Assembly (NCBI GenBank): GCA_905221605.1
Contig: CAJNDS010000091.1
Location: 586,283 to 650,282, forward strand
Direction of reading: 5' to 3'
DNA length: 64,000 nt
Source of the DNA: Symbiodinium natans
Taxonomy: Eukaryota > Sar > Dinophyceae > Suessiales > Symbiodiniaceae
Shown here: one piece after another, positions 55,945 through 64,000 of the stretch
Numbering within the stretch: position 1 is the first letter of the stretch
Layout of the letters: the number at the start of each line of letters is the position of its first letter
Made by a program: the position numbers and the translations under genes
Notes under the pieces: generated by a model
Seen by the model: only the letters and a program-made list of their open reading frames with translations
Told to the model about the DNA's origin: nothing
Databases searched by the model: none

Positions 55945-56286
55945 GGAGTCAAAAAGGTCCAGTTCGTCTACGTTTAGGGTTCAGGGTTGGGGGTTCAGGG
56001 TTTGGGCTTATAGGGTTCAGGGTACGAGCTAGATTGCCCGATCCTCTTGGCGACTGTACTCCGCCAGACGTTCTACGCCAGTTGAAATATGGGGGGTCGG
56101 AATAATTACTAGTAGTATTCCCTTACGTTAAGTTCCCTTGAGAATTCAAGTATAATAACCCCACCCCAAAAAACAAGAATTAACAAATGAATATATATAT
56201 ATATATATTGTTCTAATTTGAAGGCCCCTATATTTCGCCTTTTATATTTAATCGGCTCCTTGACCATGTTGACGCACCGCTCCTAG

Positions 56287-57327
56287 GCCCTAAGCCCTAC
56301 CTTCGAACCCTTGTTGCGTGCAACCCTGGCAAGGGCTTGGTCCACGTTCGTTGACCTGTTTCACACGGCTGAAACTGGAGGTTTTTCAGTTCCGGTCTTG
56401 GTTTCCCAGGTCATCATCAGGTTACACCCAGTGATCATGTGTGTTGCAGCATTCATTGCTCTGGCACCTGGCGTACTGGGCAAGCTGAATCAGCTGCAGC
56501 GGCGCTGGGGCAAAGCGATCCTTGGATGTAGATATCAGCGCGAACTTCGACATCATTTGGTTGTGGCCCAGTGTGGCTGGGACATGAGACTTGGTACTTG
56601 CTTGCTCCTCGAGCTGGTGATGATGCGTGCCAGAATTGTTCTTCTTCCTGCAGATCACCCCACAGCGAGACTTGCAGCATGTCTGCAAACCGCGCCCTGT
56701 GTGTCTTGGTTCACCCAGGTGCCTGCCCTCATTCAGGAAGCTTCGGTGCACCAAACGCTGCCAACGCTGTCGGACTGTGGCATCTTCACATGTCAAGAGA
56801 TCAGCGCAGCTAGAACTGACGCTTTCCTACGCAAACAGATCCTGCGCAAGTATCGCCAAGAAGTCGTCAGACCAATACTGCTGGAACACGACAGGAGACA
56901 TCTCGCTGAGTGCCTGTCTTATGACATTCCAGTCTTCGGGTGCTCACTGATAACTTTGGGCTTTTACACCCTGAGTTTGGACTGGGAAATCTTTCATTTG
57001 GAAACCCCCAATGTCATGTGGTTCAATTTTCGAGCATGGTGTTTAGTCCGCATTACGGCGAGGTGGCCTCTGCCGCTCTTCGGTTTCAAAGAATTCCCGC
57101 TGCGCTTGACGTGCCCAGCTTGTGGGGAACCGGAGGCCTCCGTTGGGCATCTACTGTGCCAGTGTGCAGGCACGTGTGAAGCCTTTGCATCCTTCCGCAA
57201 TAAGGTTCCTGGCTGCCCGAGCAGGGCATTAAGTATAGCCTTGTTGCGCACGTTGTTTGGCACACCAGAAACGTGGCTTGAAGCTCAGAACTACGTGGGC
57301 GAGTGCCTTCGACTGGCCTTTTTCTGA
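56287..57327 (+). CDS. LINE-type retrotransposon, C-terminal part of the RT polyprotein (5'-truncated)
   Basis: Open from just after a TAG at 56284 to a TGA after 57327, about 346 codons; the first in-frame ATG is internal (about residue 51), so this is a truncated copy and not a complete gene. LNQLQRRWGKAILGC matches the post-RT 'thumb' segment of non-LTR reverse transcriptases. Near the end CPACGEPEASVGHLLCQC gives C-x2-C-x8-H-x4-C, the zinc-knuckle-like motif at the C end of many LINEs. The YxDD catalytic core and endonuclease are absent. The frame is intact over its length, so the insertion may be young. Identification by family features; no search was possible. Confidence 0.78.
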   Translation, partial: ALSPTFEPLLRATLARAWSTFVDLFHTAETGGFSVPVLVSQVIIRLHPVIMCVAAFIALAPGVLGKLNQLQRRWGKAILGCRYQRELRHHLVVAQCGWDMRLGTCLLLELVMMRARIVLLPADHPTARLAACLQTAPCVSWFTQVPALIQEASVHQTLPTLSDCGIFTCQEISAARTDAFLRKQILRKYRQEVVRPILLEHDRRHLAECLSYDIPVFGCSLITLGFYTLSLDWEIFHLETPNVMWFNFRAWCLVRITARWPLPLFGFKEFPLRLTCPACGEPEASVGHLLCQCAGTCEAFASFRNKVPGCPSRALSIALLRTLFGTPETWLEAQNYVGECLRLAFF

Positions 57328-57503
57328 TCTGCAGCTTTGTGCAAGCACCCGGTGGCCAGTGAAAGATCTGCGCCATGACGCTGCCTGCACATTTCGGTAG
57401 ACAACAAGTGGGCGCGCCCCTTGCTGTGTGTCGAGAGTCAGCTGTTGTAGCCCTCTTCCTGGGTGCAGCTGTGCGGTCACACCTTACCTTACCTTACCTA
57501 CAC
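56287..57503 (+). mobile_element. 5'-truncated LINE insertion with (TTACC)n tail
   Basis: The coding remnant is followed by about 150 bp of 3' UTR and a tail of about four TTACC/CTTAC units (57480-57503), after which telomeric-type sequence resumes. Short tandem repeats instead of poly(A) are known tails for some non-LTR elements. The 5' break is at or before 56287, next to degenerate CCCTAA sequence. Confidence 0.7.
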
Positions 57504-58339
57504 CCTAGCCCTTAACCCTGAATCCCAAAACCTAAACCCTGAACCCTCAACTCTGAACCCAACTTCTGGGTTTAGGGACCCAGGTAGGACTCTATCAGTG
57601 GGGTTTCTTAAACCTGGGTTTAAATTAGGTTACGGGTTTAGGGATTAGGGTTTCGGGTTTGGGGTGGTAACCTGTTGACTGAGGGTTCCTATAATCACGG
57701 TAAACTCGAATACCAGAAGACCCTGAACCCTAAGCCCGAAACCTTAAACAGCAAACCCCAAATCTAAACCATACCTTCCCTGGCTCTTTAGCCCCGCTTG
57801 CATAGGAGGCCCTGGGTGGGTGGCAATGTCGTCGGTGAGGGCTGCCCCAAAGGTTTAGGGTTTAGGGTTTAGGGAAACCCTCAACCCTAAACCCTAAACC
57901 GACCCTAAGCCGACCCTAAAACCTCCAAGCCCGAAGCAACTCAAGACAGAGCCCGCCTGCAAAAGGTATCATAGAACTCAGAACAAGGGTTTTGGGTTCG
58001 CCGGGTTTCGGGTTTAGGGGCTACAGTAAAAAGGCGTCCTCCAAACCCTCAATCCTGGGCATCTAAGGCCCTCTGAACCCAAATCTCTAGACAGCTCAAG
58101 AAAAGACCTAAACCCCAAACCCGAAACCTCTACACCTCTGAACCCTACCCAAAGACTCCTATGTAGTACCTTTTGGGGGTAGTATTCTAGAATCCCCTAC
58201 AACTAACCCGCAAGGTACTACACTGGAGCCTTCTGCAAACCCAAGACCCCAAACCCTAAACCCACTAAACCCTAAACCCTAAACCCTAAACCCTAAACCC
58301 TAAACCCCAAACCCTAAACCCTAAACCCTAAACCCCAAC

Positions 58340-58387
58340 CGAGGGCCTCTGTCTCCCGCCGGTGACATCTCCCTTGCGGAGGGCCAC
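58340..58387 (-). CDS. Candidate internal exon, unknown gene
   Basis: 48 nt, acceptor CCCGAG|GTG, donor GT (TCG|GTTGGGG), phase 0, reading VALRKGDVTGGRQRPS. Sits between facing telomeric tracts 58262-58335 and 58434-58480. Confidence 0.36.
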
Positions 58388-59017
58388 CTCGGGGAGTTAA
58401 GCTGAGCTGGCTATGGAGGGAGAGAGGCTTGGGGTTTAGGGTTTAGGGTTTGGGGTTTAGGGTTTAGGGTTTAGGGACTAGGATTTAGTGGGTTTAGGGT
58501 TTGGGGTCTGGCGTGTACTTAGGGTTTAGGGTTTAGTGGTTTTAAGGGCTTAGTAGGTTCGGGGTTTTGTAGCTTCGGGTGAAGTAAGCTTCAGAAGTAG
58601 GGCTAAGGTGCTGGCTGCCGGGTGAGGCCCACCGCGTCCACTGCCAGACCCTAAACCCTAAACCCTAAACCCTAATCCCTAAACCCTAAACCCTAAACTC
58701 TTCGAAGCCCTCAGGCAGCATGACGGTCCTTGCTGTGTATCTTAAGTTGACACCACGGACACGTGCGGTCCCGGACGAGCTGATGTTGGTAACGCAGACA
58801 GGTTCAGCAAGACTCGCCAAACCTTAAACCCTAAACCCTAAACCGTCAACCCTCAACCCTCAACCCTGAACCCTGAACCCTGAACCCTAAACGCTAAACG
58901 CTAAACCCTAAACCCTAAACCCTAAACCCTAAACCCTAAACAAAACTCGCCAGGCCAGCATCCCAGACCTCAGGGCGCAAGTGTTTGACATGCTCCTTTT
59001 ATCTCGCTGGTTCTTGG

Positions 59018-59094
59018 CAGGGAATGAGGGGAGGGCCCTATATATACTCTTTAAGCGATTATATAGGGCCCTCATTCCCTCATTCCCTACTAAG
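59018..59094. mobile_element. Inverted-repeat element, AGGGAATGAGGG family
   Basis: GGGAATGAGGGGAGGGCCCT faces AGGGCCCTCATTCCCT across a TATA-rich middle. Related to the 38-bp palindrome at 43813-43850 and to 62185-62275. A partial direct repeat of the middle follows to about 59145. Confidence 0.72.
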
Positions 59095-59167
59095 AACGAG
59101 AGCCCTATGTATACCCTTTAAGGGATTATATAGGGCACTCATTACTGCCCACAGAAGCCACAGTTTT

Positions 59168-59270
59168 AGAGGCTCCAATACCTCTTAGTTAAGGAATATT
59201 CCTTAAATCAGATAAGGAACCCTCTTTTACTTTAAGGGATATTCCTTGATTAAGGGGTATTGGAGCCTCT
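59168..59270. mobile_element. Inverted-repeat element, AGAGGCTCCAATACC ends
   Basis: AGAGGCTCCAATACC at 59168 and GGTATTGGAGCCTCT ending at 59270 are exact inverses; the inner arms TTAAGGAATATTCCTTAA and TTAAGGGATATTCC extend the stem to more than 35 bp. 103 bp, no coding capacity. Confidence 0.85.
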
Positions 59271-60547
59271 GGGGTGTTCTTCAGCCTCCCTGCATGTGTT
59301 GCCACCGCCGTCGAGGTACCTGAACCCTAAACCCTAGATCCTAAACCCTAAACCCTATACCCGCCCTAAACCCTGCAATCCCTCAACCCTATAAACCCTA
59401 AAACCCTAAATCCTAGCCCGATACAGAACAAACCCGAATTCAACCCTCCATGTACCCATTATAGATGTTTACGGCTTAGGGATTCGAATCTGCATATTGA
59501 GGCTAGAGGGTGCAGGGTTGAGGGCCGAGGATTCAGGCTTCTAAGTCTTCATGAAAGCCGAACGCCACCCCTGCAAGAACAACAGACGAGAACCAGAAGC
59601 ACCAACCCGTATGCACCCTTGCGAACCGCCTGTCAACACCAAAATCCTGAACCCTACCCCCCTGGCCCCGAAAAAGGAAAACCCACGTCGGAAATCCAGA
59701 AACCTCAAACCTCAAACTCCAATTGCCCTAAGCCCTGAAAACCCTAAAAACCCTAAACCTATGCACCCGAAACCCAAAATCCACATAAACCCCAAACTGA
59801 GCGCTTCCACGTGTTCTCTCGCTTCCGGCGTTTGCCGCGTCGCCGCCTGACTTTTGAGAGGGGGCTAGGACTCCGGATTGCTACCCTACACCCTGTAAAC
59901 CCTCCAAAACCCTATGCTTTCTGGGTGTCGGAAGTTGAGGGCATAGAACTCAGGGTTTAGGGTTTAGGGTTTCGAGTTTAGGTTTCCATTCTCTTCTTGA
60001 CCCCAACCAGGGAAAACGCAAAAACTACATAAGCCCCACCTCCAGTTGCACCCTGCGGGTCCATTTCGGTATTGGGTTTAGGGTTTAGGGTTTAGGGGTT
60101 TAGGGTTTGGGGTTTAGAAGGACCCGGATGTCCGTGAGGATCTCAGTCCGGGGCGGGTGTGTGGGGGGCCTAAGTTCGACCACGCATCGGCTAATTACTC
60201 GGTTTAGGGTTTAGGGTTTAGGGTTTCAGAAGGTATGTTGAACAGATAATGGAATTGAGACAAAGCGTCGTGAGCGTTGATGCCTCACTGGCAACATTCA
60301 GCCCAACTGGTGCAACGGCCCTCAAGGCCGAATCAGGATCACCGTCGTCGAAGCTCTGACGCGGACCACCCGTAACATTTGCAGAGGCGTTGATGACCCA
60401 GCCTGATGGATTGCTAAGGAGGCTCGTCCGCTTTTCGGTCTCGCAGATGCTTGACCCGTATACTCCAAAACCCTACAAAACATGATAGGCAAATGGAGCC
60501 CAGGTAACCCCTAACACCCCTAGCCCCTAGACAACCCCAATCCGCTC

Positions 60548-60897
60548 AACCCTAAACCCTAAACCCTAAACCCTAAACCCTAAACCCTAAACCCTAAACC
60601 CTAAACCCTAAACCCTAAACCCTAAACCCTAAACCCTAAACCCTAAACCAAAACCCCGAAACCCTAAAACATACCCCAGACCCTACATCCCGAAAACCCT
60701 AACCCCCTCAACCCCTACACCCCCAAATCCTACATACCCTATGCCCTGCATGCCTAACCCTAAACTCTCTGAACTCCGAAACCCCTAAAAACCTCAACCC
60801 TAAACCCCTAAACCCTAAACCCCAAACCCTAAACCCTAAACCCTAAACCCCTAAACCCCTAAACCCCTAAACCCTAAACCCTAAACCCTAAACCCTA
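60548..60897 (-). repeat. Long CCCTAAA tracts
   Basis: About 15 uniform units at 60548-60650, degenerate units between, and a mixed CCCTAAA/CCCCTAAA tract at 60800-60897. Confidence 0.92.
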
Positions 60898-61079
60898 TAA
60901 CGCCAAGCCTGGAGGCTTGGGGAGCCAGAAGTCCTCAAACCCAGTAAGCCCACTGAAGCCCTGGAAGGCCCTAACCCCCCGAAAACTCAAAGGTTAGGGG
61001 GTTTAGGGTTTAGGGTTTAGGGTTTAGGGTTTAGGGTTTAGGGCTAAACATCCACCCACCCCCTGCCACAACTCCCTAC

Positions 61080-61142
61080 AGGCGCCCGCGCGCGGAGACG
61101 GATCTCCGCATCGGACCCAGTCCACCTAAAGGCCTTCCGCAG
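61080..61142 (-). CDS. Candidate internal exon, unknown gene
   Basis: 63 nt, acceptor CCCGAG|C, donor GT (CCT|GTAGGG), phase 0, reading LRKAFRWTGSDAEIRL and RARAP. The composition is clearly protein-like; flanking tracts are TTTAGGG on both sides. Confidence 0.42.
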
Positions 61143-61796
61143 CTCGGGGCGGGGGAGGTTGAGGGTTTAGGGTTTAGGGTTTAGGGTTTAGGTTTAGGGT
61201 TTAGGGTTTAGGGTTTAGGGTTTAGGGTTTAGGGTTTAGGGTTTAGGGTTGTTTAGGGTTGAGGGTCGAGGGTTGAGGGCTGGGGTTTGGGAGGTTTGAG
61301 GGCTGAGGCGAGGAGGCGCTTCTAAGTAACCATGAACCTCAAGGAAGATGAAAGAATAGAGTATATTCTTGAGACACAGTGAGGGGTTCCAACGCTTTAA
61401 GCAGGGTTTAGGGTGTAGGGCTTCGAGTTCAGGGCTCATCCCGGCGTACATACACAACCGACACCCCAAAACCCTAAACCCTAAATCCTAAACCCTAAAC
61501 CCGAAACCCTAACGCCTATAAACCCTAAACCCAAAACCCAAAACCCAAAACCCTAAACCCTAAACCCTAAGCCAACCCCAGAAGTAAGCCCTAAGTCCCA
61601 GAAGCCCCAAAACCCAAAGCCCTTCGGCCTGAACCCCCCCTAAACCCTAAACCCTATAAACCCTAAACCCTAAACCCTAAACCCTAAACCCTATAAACCC
61701 TAAACCCTATAAACCATAAACCCTATAAGCACTACACCCTAAACCCTAAACCCTAAACCCTAAATCCTAAACCCTAAACCCTAAACCCTCCATCAC

Positions 61797-61882
61797 GAAA
61801 CGCATCGCCGCCTGCGCCGTAGCGACAGCGACCGCCGCCGCAGCGGGCGGCCGCCACTGCGACTCCGGAGACGGCGGCTGCC
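61797..61882 (-). CDS. Candidate internal exon, unknown gene
   Basis: 86 nt, acceptor AACCCAG|G, donor GT (TTC|GTGATGG), reading QPPSPESQWRPPAAAAVAVA in the best of three open frames. CCCTAAA tract on the left, TTTAGGG on the right. Because all three frames are open, confidence is limited. Confidence 0.36.
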
Positions 61883-62604
61883 CTGGGTTTTCTTCTAGCG
61901 TGGGCAGGGTTTAGGGTTAGGGTTTGGGGCTTAGGGCTTAGGGCTTAGGGCTTAGGGTTTAGGGAAAGACGAAAAACGTAGCCCTTGCTTGAGGACGTCC
62001 CTCGAGCTTAAGTTGTCTGAACGACCCGACCACAGAACCTACAAAGTTCAGAGGAACCAGGGGTGGGGGTGCAACGGGATGCAAGGACCCGATCTTCCTT
62101 TCTTAAGGCAAAACGAAAAGCTGTAGGTTTAGGGTTTATGGTTTAGGTAGGGTGTAGGGAATTCACTTATGGTTCTTCGTGGGGGATGAGGGAATTAATT
62201 TCCCTATCTCCCCTTTTTCAACCCTTCAAGAGATTGTATAGCACACCTCATTCCTCCATTCCCTACAGGAAGTTTTCTTGGGGAATAGCACTCATATCCC
62301 AATTTGTAAGGGAGGTGCCGAGGCAGCAGCAGGGATCACTACCCTTCCCTTATAGAGCATTGAGGAAATTGCAACTAGGACTCCAAGGGGGTCTTAGGAC
62401 TTTGAGGGCTTTAGGTCTTAGGATTTGGGGTTTAGGACCCCTAAACCCGAAACCCTAAACCCGAAACCCGAAGCCTAAACCCTAAACCCTAAACCCCAAG
62501 CCCTAAACCCTAAACCCAAACCCAGACCCCAAACCTTTCTTTGTCTCCAGGGGCCGCGGGCCTGCCGAGAGGGCGGCGCTGTGATGTTGTTGTCAGGACT
62601 CAGT

Positions 62605-62960
62605 GATTGCTCCTGACTCCTGTCAGGTAGTGTAGGGTTTAGGGTTTAAGGTTTAGGGTTTAGGGTTTAGGGCTTAGGGTTTAGGATTTGGGGTTTGGGT
62701 TTTAGGGGTTATAAGGGTTGTAAGGGTTTCAGCTCCTGACTCCTGTCAGATAGGGTTCCAGGGTCTTGGGGTTTGGGGTTTAGGGCTTGGGGTTGAGGGT
62801 CTTAGGGTTTGGGGTTATAATTTTCGGATCTTACTATGGTTCAGTCGCCTGACTCCTGTCAGATAGGGTTCAGCGTCTTAGGGTTTGGGGATGTAAGGGT
62901 TTCGAATCCTATTATGGTTCAGTCGTAGCATTTCGAGCTGCAAGGGTTTGGGGTCTTAGG
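62605..62960. repeat. About 115-bp tandem repeat, three units
   Basis: CCTGACTCCTGTCAG recurs near 62613, 62735 and 62849, each followed by TAGGG-type sequence and GTCTTAGGGTTTGGGG. No coding role is seen. Confidence 0.7.
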
Positions 62961-63185
62961 GTTTACAGGGTAGCAGACTCCACACCTTACACTGTGAAAC
63001 CTGCACAGTGAAACGCTTGATTTTTGGTGTTTGGGGGGGGGGGGGGTGTATTTAGCGCTTAGTGCAACCCAACTGTAAACCGACTCGTGAAGGGTGAGGT
63101 ATCCAGGCTTCTTTCATGAATTCGACAATATGGCTTAGGGTTTAGGCCGGAGGGTATCTAGTTCAGCAAATTACAGTGAAGCCAC

Positions 63186-63345
63186 CAGATATATAAATGA
63201 ATGAATGAATGAATGTATGTATGTATGTAGGTATGTAGGTATGTAGGTATGTAGGTATGTATGTATGTATGTATGTATGTATGCATTCATGTATGTATGC
63301 ATGCATGTATGTATTATATATACATATATATATATGTACACACAA
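63186..63345. repeat. ATGA/ATGT microsatellite
   Basis: ATGA units, then ATGT and AGGT units, then TA-rich sequence. The Tyr/His/Ile frames on the minus strand are translated repeat. A C run follows at about 63384-63402. Confidence 0.93.
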
Positions 63346-64000
63346 AAACGGTAGGTAAATAACCAGATACATTCGAGATTTGCCCCCCCCCCCCCCCCCC
63401 CCACCACCCACCCACCCACCCCCGCCTTGAACCCAAAAGTCAACGCCCAAAGCTCGAAAACTCGAAAACCCTAAACCCTGAAACCTAAACAAACCGTGTA
63501 CACACCGCCTGATGACCAGCTCTTTCCCAAGTGAGACAACAAGACCTCGGCACCCGAAGAAACCCAAACAAGCTAAACACGAACACCCGGGAGCCCAACC
63601 AACAGTGTCTAGGGTTTAGGGCTTATAGGTCCAGGGTTTTTTGGATTTAGGGTTCAGGGTTTAGGGTTTAGGGTTTAGGATTTAGGGTTTAGGGTGTAGG
63701 GTTACACACGGAGCCTCTCTCGGGCCGGCGGGGGAGGCCCAGGGGAACGGGGTCGACCTCGGCGCACATCTGCCCTTTTGAGGTTTCCGAGGGTTTAGGG
63801 TTTGGGGTTTAGGGTTTGTGGTTTAGGGTTTAGGGTTCAGGGTTTAGGGTTTAGGGTTGAGGGTTTAGGGTTTAGAGTTGAGAGCTTACGGTTTAGGAGC
63901 TTAGGGCTTGGTAGGGGTTTAAGGGGCTTCTCTAGGGCCGGTTGGCTCGATTCCGGGCAAGGCTTATGTATAAGAGTGCTTCGGGGCTAGAATGACTTAA

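Larger units (their letters stand above)
51815..56286. other. Spacer with repeats, elements and one coding remnant
   Basis: Telomeric tracts, short TIR elements, CT and TA microsatellites, a C run at 53165-53180, the remnant at 54317-54436 and a candidate exon at 55251-55295. A 90-codon plus frame at 52014-52286 shows no recognised feature. Confidence 0.5.
57504..64000. other. Repeat-dense segment without an assembled gene
   Basis: Telomeric tracts in both senses, inverted-repeat elements, a 115-bp tandem repeat, G/C runs and an ATGT microsatellite. Candidate exons at 58340-58387, 61080-61142 and 61797-61882 (minus), and a plus-strand block at about 58722-58807 (LAVYLKLTPRTRAVPDELML) with AG|G and GT edges. 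None were joined. Confidence 0.5.

Noticed and set aside
56422-57480. Minus and alternative plus frames over the LINE remnant
   Set aside because: Shadows; only the 56287-57327 frame shows the post-RT and C-x2-C-x8-H-x4-C motifs.
63163-63567. 134-codon minus frame rich in Tyr, Ile and His
   Set aside because: Mostly translated ATGT microsatellite and a C run.
1-64000. A chromosome end at either border
   Set aside because: Tracts are short, in both orientations and separated by unique DNA throughout; nothing accumulates at the borders.

Overview
The window looks like nuclear DNA of a dinoflagellate, probably close to the Symbiodiniaceae/Suessiales. Four things point there. (1) Two genes encode long arrays of the 35-residue PPR variant with the core F-N/S-A-x-I-S-A-C-E-K-x-x-x-W. 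(2) Coding sequence is cut by introns that start GC or GA more often than GT and nearly always end AG|G. (3) Plant-type telomere repeat (TTTAGGG/CCCTAAA) is scattered in well over a hundred short tracts. (4) Many short elements with terminal inverted repeats (TIRs) are present. No bacterial gene, rRNA, tRNA, CRISPR array or dinoflagellate spliced leader was found. The taxonomic call is inference.

Layout. 1-19.8 kb: repeat-dense, with telomeric tracts, minisatellites (GATTTTAGG-like, GGTCCG-like, a 21-bp inverted array, a 92-base C run) and several short GC-rich minus-strand blocks that read as exons but are not assembled into a gene. 19.8-22.2 kb: an intronless 790-aa PPR gene (minus). 22.3-27.8 kb: a partial multi-exon minus-strand gene of unknown function, built from phase-compatible candidate exons. 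28.8-49.4 kb: a second PPR gene (minus). I could splice it by hand into 31 exons, 3,669 nt and 1,222 codons plus stop, with about 34 consecutive PPR motifs; the 35-residue period is kept across nearly all of the 30 introns. 50.5-51.8 kb: a third partial multi-exon minus-strand gene. 56.3-57.5 kb: a 5'-truncated LINE-type retrotransposon on the plus strand, ending in (TTACC)n. 57.5-64 kb: repeats plus a few candidate exons.

The main discovery is how the introns are built. In the long PPR gene nine of 30 introns are bounded by perfect 4-bp direct repeats, and several have TIRs abutting those repeats. The structure is TSD-TIR-body-TIR-TSD (TSD, target-site duplication). The left TSD copy supplies the donor (GT, GC or GA) and the end of the right TIR supplies the AG acceptor. 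These are introner-like DNA elements. Many telomeric tracts lie inside these introns or right beside exon edges, so a block reading CCCTAAA tract / 45-130 bp GC-rich core / TTTAGGG tract is often an exon between two introns. Reading the 'intergenic' DNA this way uncovered the two further partial genes. One telomeric tract is flanked by an 8-bp duplication of the element it interrupts, which suggests how the tracts were inserted.

All three assembled or partial multi-exon genes and the intronless gene are on the minus strand, which fits the one-directional gene clusters of dinoflagellates. PPR proteins of this group are expected to bind organellar RNA; targets are not known.
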